DNA of 64,000 bases from Desulfosarcina ovata subsp. ovata. Lineage in GTDB: Bacteria; Desulfobacterota; Desulfobacteria; Desulfobacterales; Desulfosarcinaceae. This document shows positions 25,675 to 34,317 of the stretch, one piece after another (positions within the stretch are counted from its first letter, which is position 1; the number at the start of each line of letters is the position of its first letter). The DNA lies in contig NZ_AP021879.1 of the NCBI RefSeq assembly GCF_009689005.1, positions 1,116,001-1,180,000 on the forward strand. Direction: 5' to 3'. The notes beneath the pieces were generated by a model, which saw nothing but the letters and a program-made list of their open reading frames with translations, did not search any database and was not told the origin of the DNA. The position numbers and the translations under genes are program-made.

Positions 25675-26220
25675 ATGCAAAAACAAATGACGTTGGGATT
25701 GGTAATTTTTATCCTTTTGATCACTCTGCCGGTCTCTGCTGAAATCTATAAGTATACTGATGAATACGGTCAAAAACGGTGGACCGACGACCTTAGTTTG
25801 GTTCCCGAATCGCAGCGCGCTACGGCCGAGACCATCGAAAGCACCCAAACCGAACCGGATTCCGCAGAGAGCCAAACGCCTGAAAACAAGCCTGTAAACG
25901 CTGCCTTTGCATCGGATACGGAAAAAACGATGGATACCACCGAAATCAGCCGTGACGCGCTGGAAAAGGAAAAAGCAGAACTGGACAGCTTTTATCAGCA
26001 ACTGATTGAGGAAAGAAAAACAATCGAGAAGACGAACAATGAGACGCTGGATGCCGCTGAACGGACCGATTTGAACAAGCGGATCGAAGACTTTAACAAT
26101 AAAACCGAGCGATATGAAGCACAACTCAATCGCTTCAATCAAAAAATCAATGCCTATAACCAGAAAATAATAACAAAGCAGCAATCAACGCCAAGCGAGT
26201 CAGCGCAAGGAGAAAACTGA
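25675..26220 (+). CDS. DUF4124 domain exported protein with coiled coil
   Basis: A 181-residue protein from the ATG at 25675 (AAAGG upstream). The signal peptide is MTLGLVIFILLITLPVSA. It is followed directly by the DUF4124 signature EIYKYTDEYGQKRWTDDLS. The rest is a Glu/Thr-rich linker (about 50-105) and a charged helix likely to form a coiled coil (KEKAELDSFYQQLIEERK onward). DUF4124 proteins are periplasmic and of unknown role. The stop overlaps the aldolase start by one base (TGATG), so the two are translationally coupled, an unexpected pairing of an envelope protein and a glycolytic enzyme. Confidence 0.8.
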   Translation: MQKQMTLGLVIFILLITLPVSAEIYKYTDEYGQKRWTDDLSLVPESQRATAETIESTQTEPDSAESQTPENKPVNAAFASDTEKTMDTTEISRDALEKEKAELDSFYQQLIEERKTIEKTNNETLDAAERTDLNKRIEDFNNKTERYEAQLNRFNQKINAYNQKIITKQQSTPSESAQGEN

Positions 26221-27503
26221 TGACAACATCATCCGGCGATTTCGCCAAAGCGGTTCGCGTTGGGCGTCCACCCAACATCCAAAAATTGTTTCCCCATTCC
26301 CAGGCACTTTTGGTCAGTGGGAAATTTATCGATCTGGCCATGATCAAGAAAAAAAACGCCCTTTGCATCGCAGCCAACGGTCGTAACAGTTTCGTTATCC
26401 GGGGCGCATTGAAGGCCGCCCAGCGGGCCAACGCAGCGCTGATTATCGAGATTGCCCGCTCGGAGGGCGGGGCCGATGCCTATTGTGCGGTGAACTACTG
26501 GAATATCGCCCGGATTGTGGACGCAGCTTGCAATGAAATGGGAATCACCATCCCCGTCGCCCTGCATGCGGATCACTACGGAATTAAAAGTGAAAATGAT
26601 ATCCCCGATGCCAAAATTGAAATTCCCAGCATGTTTGAGGCAGGTATCACCTCCATTGCTATTGACGCCTCTCACCTTCCGGATGATAAAAATCTATTGA
26701 CCAACCTGGAACTGAAACCACTTATTCCCGACTGGTCCGGATTGGAGACCGAGATTGGAGAGATCAAAGGGAAGCTGGGGCTTTCAACCCAATCCGAAGC
26801 CCTTTTTTTGATCCAGGGACTCAATGCCCACGATATATTTCCCAATTGGATCGCCTTGAACAATGGTACCGTACACGGCATCGAAGCCAGCGGTCAGGGT
26901 ATTCAGGTTGATCTGACCCGTGACATTCACGAAGCGCTGGTTCCCTACCATGTCTCCGGTGCCCAGCACGGCACTTCCGGTAACAGCTCACTGCGCCTGA
27001 AGGAAATTGCCCAGCAAACCCACACCACCAAGGCCAATGTTGCTACCGCCCTGCAGATGATTTCCTGGGGGCTTGAAGTCAATGATGATGGTAACGCAGC
27101 CCTGGATGCAGACGGAAATTTTATTAAAGTGAAAGATGAAGGTGTTACCGAGGCCATGTGGGAAAAAATGGTTGCCTTTGCCAGCACCAAAGGATGGAAA
27201 GGCGGCAACTACAAAAAACTGAACCTGCCCTTTGAAAACAAGCTTCTGGGCCTGCCCAGCACCATTCGTGAAAGAATGGTAAATCGTGTTGAATCATTCA
27301 TTTACAACCTGATTGCCAATGTATTCAATGCAGCTGACACAGCAGACCTGGCTATCGAAACCATTCTCGAAACCAATGGTTTCGATCCGGGTCCGAAATC
27401 CCGGCGAACCGAGGACCCGTCGAATTGGACCCCTGAAAAAATCGTGCAACGGGCAACATCCATTGAAGGCAACCAAAGTCCTGAGGGTGATTTTGACGAC
27501 TGA
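26220..27503 (+). CDS. Class II fructose-1,6-bisphosphate aldolase
   Basis: A 427-residue zinc-dependent aldolase. ALHADHYG near 118 carries the zinc histidine and catalytic Asp of the (A/V)xHxDH motif. FEAGITSIAIDASHLPDDKN matches the second class II signature. VSGAQHGTSGNS, further on, gives another zinc-site His and the phosphate loop. It is longer than E. coli FbaA (359 residues) and closer to the long class II group, with an extra C-terminal extension after residue about 340. It cleaves fructose 1,6-bisphosphate; with the pfk at 20.6 kb, two central glycolysis steps lie within 7 kb. It starts inside the stop of the DUF4124 gene. Confidence 0.88.
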   Translation: MTTSSGDFAKAVRVGRPPNIQKLFPHSQALLVSGKFIDLAMIKKKNALCIAANGRNSFVIRGALKAAQRANAALIIEIARSEGGADAYCAVNYWNIARIVDAACNEMGITIPVALHADHYGIKSENDIPDAKIEIPSMFEAGITSIAIDASHLPDDKNLLTNLELKPLIPDWSGLETEIGEIKGKLGLSTQSEALFLIQGLNAHDIFPNWIALNNGTVHGIEASGQGIQVDLTRDIHEALVPYHVSGAQHGTSGNSSLRLKEIAQQTHTTKANVATALQMISWGLEVNDDGNAALDADGNFIKVKDEGVTEAMWEKMVAFASTKGWKGGNYKKLNLPFENKLLGLPSTIRERMVNRVESFIYNLIANVFNAADTADLAIETILETNGFDPGPKSRRTEDPSNWTPEKIVQRATSIEGNQSPEGDFDD

Positions 27504-27544
27504 TGCCCTTTTCGCATCCCTTTCCCTTTGACCCAGCGTCAGAC

Positions 27545-27593
27545 ACCGGCAATCCATTGGTGCCACCCTGACAGGCAACAATGGATTGCCGGT
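27545..27593 (+). terminator. Hairpin downstream of the aldolase gene
   Basis: Perfect 15-bp arms ACCGGCAATCCATTG (27545-27559) and CAATGGATTGCCGGT (27579-27593) with a 19-base loop, 42 bases after the stop. Only a short T tract follows, so termination may be partial or Rho-assisted. Confidence 0.6.
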
Positions 27594-27770
27594 TTGAATG
27601 TTCCGTTAGCGAACTGATCCCCCAAGAATTTAATTTGATTGTATTTTTTAACAGTTGCATCCAATCCTGAATAACCCCGCAGCACCAGTCACCCCACCGT
27701 CGATATTGATCGTCTCTTTTTCCTAAAGGATTCTGCCAGACCTGCCGATAAAAGCATCGGAGGGAAATAG

Positions 27771-28187
27771 ATGCAGATCCAAAGTTACCAAATCCATAAT
27801 GTATTGAATGAGTACCGAAGGCAGTTAAGTCGTAGCAACACCTCGCTCACTCAACATCAAGGCGGTAAAAAGGTCGAACCAAACGGGGACGAAATTTCGG
27901 ATGAAGGGAAAAAAAAGTCCATTATGGAAAAAGTAGCTGCCAGTGTTTTTAAAAAAATCACCAAGGTCTCCCCGGACAGCGAATTTGATCCGGAAGCGCA
28001 GGCGCGGGTGCCGCAACAATCTGAACAAAACTGGCAAAAGCTTCAAATGGAACAAGCATTTACATTTAACACAATTGTTGGCAACAACCAAAAAGAGACG
28101 CACTCTATCGATGTTGATAACTCACAAGTGCTGCTGAATCGTCTCGATGAACTGGCCAAAGCAGCCATCAATCGTGACGCTGAATAA
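27771..28187 (+). CDS. Small protein resembling the DVU0524 FlgM-associated family
   Basis: A 138-residue soluble, charged protein. It opens MQIQSYQIHNVLNEYRRQLSR, which I recall as the typical start of a family found beside the anti-sigma factor FlgM in Desulfovibrio and relatives. The C-terminal end holds SIDVDNSQVLLNRLDELAKAA, a likely helix. No signal or membrane segment. GGAGGGAAATAG precedes the ATG. The expected flgM partner is not visible; the next gene is an unrelated acidic small protein. The family match is from memory and should be checked. Confidence 0.55.
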   Translation: MQIQSYQIHNVLNEYRRQLSRSNTSLTQHQGGKKVEPNGDEISDEGKKKSIMEKVAASVFKKITKVSPDSEFDPEAQARVPQQSEQNWQKLQMEQAFTFNTIVGNNQKETHSIDVDNSQVLLNRLDELAKAAINRDAE

Positions 28188-28286
28188 ACAACAAGAACAG
28201 CTCTGCCGGACAGCGGTTTACAGGAAGGGCAAAGCAGACGCAGACAACACCCGTAAAACAGTTGTAGAAAACAAGGGGGAATTGCC

Positions 28287-28571
28287 ATGTTAGAACCAAT
28301 TGGCGAACCAGCCGTCAGAATGACGACGCGTGTGGACAATCATCAGGCTGTGGATGGCCAGGATGTCGCTCTGGAGAAAACTGAAAAGGTCGTTGAGGAG
28401 CGGCCTATTGAAAACACGGAAGAAAGTGCCAAATCCGAGTCGGACGCCAGCGAAAAATCCGGCGCCTACGATGTGGGCGATGAAGGGGTTTACTTCGAAA
28501 AATATGACAAGGACGGGAATGTAATCTACCGTGTGCCACCGGAGCAGAAACCAATCGATGAACTCGCCTGA
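28287..28571 (+). CDS. Acidic small protein of unknown function, 94 residues
   Basis: AAGGGGGAATTGCC gives a strong ribosome site. The protein is strongly acidic and low-complexity in its middle (EKVVEERPIENTEESAKSES) and ends with a more ordered YFEKYDKDGNVIYRVPPEQK, which resembles a short beta-hairpin segment. No family recognised. It follows the FlgM-associated-like gene by 99 bases and ends before a 38-base perfect palindrome, so both probably share a transcript ending there. Possibly a flagellar or regulatory accessory protein, by context only. Confidence 0.6.
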   Translation: MLEPIGEPAVRMTTRVDNHQAVDGQDVALEKTEKVVEERPIENTEESAKSESDASEKSGAYDVGDEGVYFEKYDKDGNVIYRVPPEQKPIDELA

Positions 28572-28590
28572 TTAAAGGGGGTTCCTTTGG

Positions 28591-28628
28591 AACACCCATG
28601 GCCGGCCATATGGCCGGCCATGGGTGTT
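28591..28628. terminator. 38-base perfect palindrome, likely terminator
   Basis: AACACCCATGGCCGGCCAT (28591-28609) followed by its exact reverse complement (28610-28628). It is 20 bases after the stop at 28571, between convergent genes, and could serve both strands. The last arm ends in GTTTG rather than a long T-run. Confidence 0.65.
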
Positions 28629-28684
28629 TGAAAATTCGTCGGCTCCGTCTTTTTTGGACACGGAACAGTGGCCGGTCCGATTTC

Positions 28685-29503
28685 TCAGCCAACCTTCGCT
28701 TTGGCTTCATCCCAGAGGCGATGCATCTCCTGAAACGTGAGGTCATTAATATCCCGCCCGGTTTTTGCCGCTTCCATCTCCATATATCTGAAACGCGTCT
28801 CAAATTTCTGAATCGAACGGACCAGGGCCGTTTCCGGATGAATATGGGCAAATCGGGCCACATTGACCAGTGTGAACAGAATATCCCCGAACTCTACAGC
28901 CGCATTATCCTTTTCAAAGCTATCGGAATCCACATTGATCTCTTTGGAAAACTCCTCCCACTCTTCCACGGCTTTGGCCATTACTCCGTGAATATCATCC
29001 CAATCAAAACCGGTTTTGGCTGCCCTTTCGGAAACCATCGCCGCCCGCAGTATGGCGGGCATTCCCTGGGGGATGGATTCCAGCACGGAGTGAAACCGTG
29101 ACGGGCCTTTTTCTTCCCGTTTGATCCGCTCCCAGTTTTCACTGACCTTCTCCGGCGTGTCAGCACTCCCATGGCCGAATACATGGGGATGCCGGCGTAC
29201 CATCTTTTCTATGTTCGTTTGGACAACGTCCTCAATACTGAAGGCACCGGTTGCATTGAACAGATGGATCATAAAAAAGAGTTGGAACAGGACATCTCCG
29301 GTCTCTTCTCGAATGGCGGAAACATCTTTTGAAATAACTGCATCGACCAGTTCATAGACCTCTTCGATGAGGTATCGCGAGATGGTTTCCGGTGTCTGCT
29401 TTTTATCCCATGGGCAACCCTGCTCACCCATAAGGGTTTGAATCAGTTCAACGATACGATGGATGGGGGTTAACGAAGGCGGAGGGGTCAGGGAGTTGGC
29501 CAA
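28685..29503 (-). CDS. mazG: Nucleoside triphosphate pyrophosphohydrolase MazG
   Basis: A 272-residue protein with two MazG domains. The N-terminal one carries GCPWDKKQTPETISRYLIEE, EEVYELVDAV and EETGDVLFQLFFM with the metal-binding Glu/Asp residues. The C-terminal one carries KTGFDWDDI, KAVEEWEEFSKEI and EFGDILFTLVNVARF. It hydrolyses NTPs to NMP and pyrophosphate, clearing damaged nucleotides and lowering ppGpp-linked stress in E. coli. Its start overlaps the 3' end of cvpA by 16 bases, so both are read from one leftward transcript. The length is typical. Confidence 0.93.
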   Translation of the reverse strand: MANSLTPPPSLTPIHRIVELIQTLMGEQGCPWDKKQTPETISRYLIEEVYELVDAVISKDVSAIREETGDVLFQLFFMIHLFNATGAFSIEDVVQTNIEKMVRRHPHVFGHGSADTPEKVSENWERIKREEKGPSRFHSVLESIPQGMPAILRAAMVSERAAKTGFDWDDIHGVMAKAVEEWEEFSKEINVDSDSFEKDNAAVEFGDILFTLVNVARFAHIHPETALVRSIQKFETRFRYMEMEAAKTGRDINDLTFQEMHRLWDEAKAKVG

Positions 29504-30012
29504 GATTTTTTCAACTCCTTTATTTTTATGATAAAATTTTCTTTCATATCCTTGGACAATACCTTGGCCATGATTTCAGAAACCGTGGCCACATATGGCG
29601 AAAGGGTCGCCTGCTTAAGCAGGGGGGCCCCTTTGGGCAGAAAAGCGGTCAATACGATAAATAGCACGCAAATCACCAATGCGCCCTTGAACACACCAAA
29701 CAGCGCCCCGCTGATACGGTCTACCCACCCCAGGTAGGCGATGTTGAGCAGGTACTTGATCACCACCGCCAAGACCCCGACAATGATAACCACGGCCGAA
29801 AAAATCAACAGATAACTCAGAATGTTAAGATAGACCCGGTCGGAAATCCAGGGGGCGATCAAACGTGCCACGTGAGGATAATAGGTATAGGCGGCATAAA
29901 ATCCTCCCAAAACGCCGACGATAGAAGACAATTCTCTCACCAACCCCCTGAAAATTCCGCGAATCAGCCCGTAGGCCAAAATGGTGATGATCAGGATATC
30001 AAAAGGATTCAT
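29488..30012 (-). CDS. CvpA family membrane protein
   Basis: A 174-residue protein with four hydrophobic helices. It opens MNPFDILIITILAYGLIRGI then FRGLVRELSSIVGVLGGFYAAY, and LGWVDRISGALFGVFKGALV in the middle is the core CvpA pattern. CvpA proteins are inner-membrane and were named from colicin V production in E. coli; the molecular role is unclear. A C-terminal lysine-rich helix follows (IKIKELKKSWPTP). It is the first gene of the cvpA-mazG pair. Confidence 0.85.
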   Translation of the reverse strand: MNPFDILIITILAYGLIRGIFRGLVRELSSIVGVLGGFYAAYTYYPHVARLIAPWISDRVYLNILSYLLIFSAVVIIVGVLAVVIKYLLNIAYLGWVDRISGALFGVFKGALVICVLFIVLTAFLPKGAPLLKQATLSPYVATVSEIMAKVLSKDMKENFIIKIKELKKSWPTP

Positions 30013-30311
30013 GAGCGTTTCCTGGTTGAATCAAGCCAATGGCTGGCGGCAAAGGCGGTTATCCGTCAATCAGTGGTCCGCCAATTTTGTTCCGAGCCCA
30101 CTTGAAAGAAAAAGAAAAGTTAATAATTACAGAATGTTTTATAAATTTTGAGTAGGTAACGTTAACAAAGCGACATAACGTCGTCAAGCATTTTCAGAAG
30201 CCATGCAATCGCCAATTTGACGTTTGCATTCCGCTTAAAAGTCGGATATGCCTGCATTTGGAAAATCGTACGATTTCGACACAATGATGGTAAGGGCGAA
30301 AATACCTTCTA
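30013..30311. other. Divergent promoter region between cvpA and phoH
   Basis: About 300 bases. The middle (30100-30185) is AT-rich and probably contains both promoters, but I could not choose a pair with good spacing. No gene or repeat recognised. Confidence 0.4.
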
Positions 30312-31295
30312 ATGGAACAAGACCCGCAGAGCAAGCAGACCCGGCTGACCTTCTCCGACATTGAACTGGCCCGGCATCTATTTGGTGAGCAGGAAAGAAA
30401 CCTCAAACACCTTGCGGAGCTATTGGGAATCCATGCGCACACCCGGGGCAACTCGGTTCATCTCAGCGGTGATGAGGTGTCCGTGGATCTTTCACGCCGG
30501 GTACTGGAGCAGCTCTATGGCCTTTTGAAGGAAAACTATCCTGTCTATGTCAATGACATTGACTACGCACTGCGTATCTTGAGAGAAAACCACACCGCTG
30601 ACCTGAAAAAAATCTTTCTGGACACGGTCTATATTACTGCCAAAAAAAGGGCCATCACTCCCCGAAATCAGAGCCAGAAAAGTTACATCGAAGCCATCCG
30701 GAATTATGATATCGTCTTTGGCATCGGTCCCGCCGGCACAGGAAAAACATACCTGGCCATGGCCATGGCGGTTGCCGCCCTTTCCAAAGGAACGGTCAAT
30801 CGCATTATCCTCACCCGGCCGGCAGTGGAGGCGGGCGAATCCCTGGGTTTTTTACCTGGTGACCTGACCGAAAAAGTGGATCCTTATCTGCGGCCGCTGT
30901 ATGATGCCCTGCATGATATGATGCGATTTGAAAAAGTCGCGGCCTTGATGCAAAATGGCGTGATTGAAGTGGCCCCCCTGGCATTCATGCGGGGAAGAAC
31001 GCTCAATGAAGCGTTCATCATTCTGGACGAAGCCCAGAATACGACCACGGAACAGATGAAAATGTTTCTGACCCGGATCGGTTTCAATTCCAAGGCCGTG
31101 GTCACGGGAGACATTACACAGATCGACCTTCCGGCAGGCAAATCGTCGGGACTTGTTGAGGCCAAAGATATTTTAACGCCCATAGAGGGCATCCGATTTG
31201 TCCATTTTACGAGGCAAGATGTGGTTCGTCACCGGTTGGTGCAGGATATCATCAATGCCTATGAAATCCTTGAAGCCAACCGCAACAACCAATAA
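30312..31295 (+). CDS. PhoH-like ATPase
   Basis: A 327-residue protein. The N-terminal part (about 10-105) looks like a KH-type RNA-binding module with GNSVHLSGDEVSV. The P-loop domain has Walker A GPAGTGKTYLAMAMAVAAL at about 141 and LTRPAVEAGESLGFLPGDL. AFIILDEAQNTT supplies Walker B, and TRIGFNSKAVVTGDITQID is sensor-like. The family is linked to RNA metabolism and phosphate-starvation responses. Together with the downstream 7TM-HD gene and ybeY it forms the common phoH-pgpH-ybeY cluster. Confidence 0.9.
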   Translation: MEQDPQSKQTRLTFSDIELARHLFGEQERNLKHLAELLGIHAHTRGNSVHLSGDEVSVDLSRRVLEQLYGLLKENYPVYVNDIDYALRILRENHTADLKKIFLDTVYITAKKRAITPRNQSQKSYIEAIRNYDIVFGIGPAGTGKTYLAMAMAVAALSKGTVNRIILTRPAVEAGESLGFLPGDLTEKVDPYLRPLYDALHDMMRFEKVAALMQNGVIEVAPLAFMRGRTLNEAFIILDEAQNTTTEQMKMFLTRIGFNSKAVVTGDITQIDLPAGKSSGLVEAKDILTPIEGIRFVHFTRQDVVRHRLVQDIINAYEILEANRNNQ

Positions 31296-31453
31296 GGCGA
31301 TTGGCGGATAAGAATATACCAGGATGCGCAGGATTTTCATTCGTATTCAAGGCGGGCTTTTTTACGCATAGTGGGGCTATGTGTGGAAACGCCCAACTCC
31401 GAAGACGGATGAAAAGACAAGCAGGCGGGTATATTCTTTGACAGAAATCGCCT
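31295..31453. repeat. Long imperfect palindrome, REP/MITE-like element
   Basis: About 160 bases between phoH and the 7TM-HD gene. Outer arms AGGCGATT (31295-31302) and AATCGCCT (31446-31453), then AAGAATATACC (31310-31320) and GGTATATTCTT (31428-31438), then TTTTCAT and ATGAAAA. The centre is GCATAG..CTATGT, flanked by GGCGGGC/GCCC-type arms. The nested symmetry can fold into one long hairpin. It resembles palindromic repeats I have seen in sulfate-reducer genomes. No open frame is present. Confidence 0.6.
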
Positions 31454-31530
31454 AACCCAACCGAACCCACCTGCCGTCAGTTTCGTTTGCCGCCCAACAG
31501 CGGGCGATCCGATACCGCAATGGGATATAA

Positions 31531-33972
31531 ATGAACATGATTCATATCCGGAAAAAGAAAACCATCACCCACTTTTTCATTACCAGTCCATACATCAAGT
31601 GGGCGCTGCTTATTCTGATTCTCAGCGGGTTCGCCGTCGGTCTCTACCCGAGCTTGGTAATCCACCAACATCGATATGAAATCGGCGATGTCGTCAAATC
31701 CGATATCAAGGCAAGCGATAATTTTTTCATTGAAGATGAGGCGGCCACAGACGCCCATCGGCGGCAGGCCGTGGAGAATATCCCCCCTGTCTATGATCTC
31801 AATCCAAAAATCCTTAAAGGTACGGTAAAGCGCCTCAACGACGCTTTCACGAGGCTTCGAACAATTTACGCCCAGGAGAGTGAGCAGCTGCAGACCGAAG
31901 CCCAAGGCAGCACCTCGGCCATGTCCACGGACCTGATGTTTGACCCCTCACAGGTGCCGGACCTGCCTCACGTTTCCATTGATGAGCGGGTACAGGCAAA
32001 GAAGGGTCTTTTCGAGAACATCCTCGGCGTTGACATCGGGACCGAGGCGTTTTCCATTCTCACTCAACACGGTTTCACCGAAGAAATTCCCAGGCTGCTG
32101 ACCACCATCACTACCCAGGTGTTATCCAACGGCGTTGTCGCCAATAAGGAAATTTTGTTGAAGGAAACGGATAAGGGGATCATCCTGCGCAACGTCGAAA
32201 CCATGATGGAAACCCCGGTTCTCAATCTGAAACAGTTCTACGGGCCGGACCAGGCCAAAACCATGGTACGGGTATTTGCCGATCCGCTCCTGAAAGGAAT
32301 GAACTATGCGCTGCTCAACCTGATCGTTGATATTTCCCAGCGCCTGATTCAGCCCAACATCACCCTGAACAGTCTCGAAACGGAAGCCCGCAAGGAATCG
32401 GCGGCAAATCAGATCAAACCGGTCCTCTACATGATTAAAAAGGGCGAAATGCTGCTGCGTGAAGGTGACCGGGTCACCCCTTTGCATTTACGCAAACTCA
32501 ACGCCATGAAGGGACGGGACAACACCCACCAGGTCCCCTTGGCCGGGTCCGGCGCCGTGTTGCTGTTGGCCGCCATATTGATCATTCAGTACCACGTTCG
32601 CCTGAAAAACAGAATGGAGCAGGCCAATTACGGCAACAAGGACCTGCTCTTTCTTGCGTGCGTCATGGTGGTTTTTATCGTTGTGGTAAAAATCGCCGAC
32701 ACCTTGCCGGACACCTGGTTCCTCGGCCTTCCGCTGGCCCGTCCGGAATCGCCCGTCGGCTACGGGATTCCACTGGCCGCCGGAGCCATGATCGTCTGTC
32801 TCTTTATGGGACGCGAAACCGCGCTGATCTTTGCTCTGGCCCTGGCCCTGTGCGCCGCCATGCTGCTGCAAGGCGGGATGGGAGCCCTGATCTACTATAT
32901 TCTGAGCTGCACCATGGCCGCCTGGTGGCTTCAGGATTGCCGGGAGCGGCGGATCATCATCAAGGCCGGGGCCAAGCTGGGCATGCTGAATGCCGGGTTG
33001 GCCGTCATCACGGATGCCTATCTGGGCAGCGCATCCCTGACCAATCTGCCTTTTGATGTCACGGTTGCATTTTTGGGTGGAATCGGTGCCGGCATCATTA
33101 CCACGGGTGTGGCACCGGTCGTAGAGATGGTGTTTGGCTACACCACCGATATCACCCTGCTGGAACTGGCCAATCTGGACCGCCCCATCCTGCGCCGCCT
33201 GATGCTGGAAGCACCGGGCACCTACCATCACAGCGTCGTTGTCGGATCCCTGGTTGAAGCGGCGGCCACCGAAATCGGCGCCAATCCCATTCTGGCCAAA
33301 GTATGCGGCTACTATCACGACATCGGAAAACTGAAAAAGCCCCTTTATTTTATTGAAAATCAATCAGATGGCAAAAACAAACATGACAAACTGGCGCCCT
33401 CCATGTCGGCCTTGATTCTGATTGCGCATGTAAAAAACGGGGTCGAGATCGCCCGTGAGCACAAGCTGGGCCAGGTGATTATCGATACGATCCAGCAGCA
33501 TCATGGAACCAGTTTGATCAGCTATTTTTTCGAAAAGGCCAAGTCCGTTAAAGGCGAAGATGGGGTCAATATCGACGATTTCAGGTATCCGGGTCCGCGC
33601 CCGCAAACACGGGAAGCAGGCCTGGTCATGCTGGCCGACGTGGTCGAAGCCGCTTCGCGGACCCTGGACAACCCCACCCCGTCACGGATTCAGGGACTGG
33701 TGCAGAATCTGATCAACAAAATTTTCTCCGACGGGCAGCTTGACCATTGTGAACTAACCCTGAAAGATCTGCATCTGATCGCCAGGAGTTTCAATAAAAT
33801 CCTAAATGGCATCCATCACCATCGGATCGAATACCAGGACAGTAGCGCCATCACCCCGGGAAAGGCGAAAAATGGAAGTATGGATCGAAAACCGGCAAAA
33901 CCGTCACAAGCTGCCAGAGCAAAAAATAATGAGGACAGCCAGGCGCATTTTAAGCGCCTTGGACTATCCTGA
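31531..33972 (+). CDS. 7TM-HD family membrane phosphodiesterase (PgpH-like)
   Basis: An 813-residue protein. Membrane helix 1 is at about 22-45 and the extracellular 7TMR-HD domain at about 50-330 (EIGDVVKSDIKASDNFFIEDE, YMIKKGEMLLREGDRVT). A block of membrane helices (about 340-530) is followed by the cytosolic HD domain, with the metal motifs HHSVVVGSLVEAAA (about 568) and YYHDIGKLKKP (about 592), and IQQHHGTSL later. PgpH-type enzymes hydrolyse cyclic-di-AMP; a homologue in a Gram-negative may use a different cyclic dinucleotide. It overlaps ybeY by about 100 bases. Confidence 0.9.
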   Translation: MNMIHIRKKKTITHFFITSPYIKWALLILILSGFAVGLYPSLVIHQHRYEIGDVVKSDIKASDNFFIEDEAATDAHRRQAVENIPPVYDLNPKILKGTVKRLNDAFTRLRTIYAQESEQLQTEAQGSTSAMSTDLMFDPSQVPDLPHVSIDERVQAKKGLFENILGVDIGTEAFSILTQHGFTEEIPRLLTTITTQVLSNGVVANKEILLKETDKGIILRNVETMMETPVLNLKQFYGPDQAKTMVRVFADPLLKGMNYALLNLIVDISQRLIQPNITLNSLETEARKESAANQIKPVLYMIKKGEMLLREGDRVTPLHLRKLNAMKGRDNTHQVPLAGSGAVLLLAAILIIQYHVRLKNRMEQANYGNKDLLFLACVMVVFIVVVKIADTLPDTWFLGLPLARPESPVGYGIPLAAGAMIVCLFMGRETALIFALALALCAAMLLQGGMGALIYYILSCTMAAWWLQDCRERRIIIKAGAKLGMLNAGLAVITDAYLGSASLTNLPFDVTVAFLGGIGAGIITTGVAPVVEMVFGYTTDITLLELANLDRPILRRLMLEAPGTYHHSVVVGSLVEAAATEIGANPILAKVCGYYHDIGKLKKPLYFIENQSDGKNKHDKLAPSMSALILIAHVKNGVEIAREHKLGQVIIDTIQQHHGTSLISYFFEKAKSVKGEDGVNIDDFRYPGPRPQTREAGLVMLADVVEAASRTLDNPTPSRIQGLVQNLINKIFSDGQLDHCELTLKDLHLIARSFNKILNGIHHHRIEYQDSSAITPGKAKNGSMDRKPAKPSQAARAKNNEDSQAHFKRLGLS

Positions 33973-34315
33973 CGCCCAACTCTCGATTTTGATTGTGGAT
34001 GATCCGCAAATCGCCGAATTCAATCGGACCTATCTGAACCATCAAGGCCCGACCAACGTGATCTCTTTCCCCATGCAGGAGGGCCCGTTCGCCGATATTA
34101 CCCCTGAGCTTCTCGGTGATGTGGTCATTTCGGCCGATACGGCTCACCGCGAAGCCCTGGACGCAGGCATGGAGATGCTATGCCGCTTCAATGAACTGTT
34201 GATCCATGGAATTCTTCACCTTATCGGCTATGATCACGTCCATTCCGCGGCGGAAGCGGCCATTATGGAAAAAAAGAGCCAAACGTTAATGGAACTCATT
34301 GAAAAGGAGGAATGA
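33872..34315 (+). CDS. ybeY: rRNA maturation endoribonuclease YbeY
   Basis: A 147-residue protein from the ATG at 33872, giving the family N-terminus (MEVWIENRQNRHKLPE); GGGAAAGG lies upstream. NVISFPMQEG is the conserved middle motif. HGILHLIGYDHVHS holds the three histidines that bind zinc in HGxLHLxGYDH. It processes 16S rRNA 3' ends and takes part in ribosome quality control. The gene starts inside the 3' end of the 7TM-HD gene with a 101-base overlap, long for neighbouring bacterial genes. Its stop overlaps the PdxJ leader region (GGAGGAATGAGC). Confidence 0.92.
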   Translation: MEVWIENRQNRHKLPEQKIMRTARRILSALDYPDAQLSILIVDDPQIAEFNRTYLNHQGPTNVISFPMQEGPFADITPELLGDVVISADTAHREALDAGMEMLCRFNELLIHGILHLIGYDHVHSAAEAAIMEKKSQTLMELIEKEE

Positions 34316-34317
34316 GC

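Noticed and set aside
32488..33363. A 290-codon leftward frame
   Set aside because: Antisense to the 7TM-HD gene, with repeated Gln/Gly/His segments and no family features.
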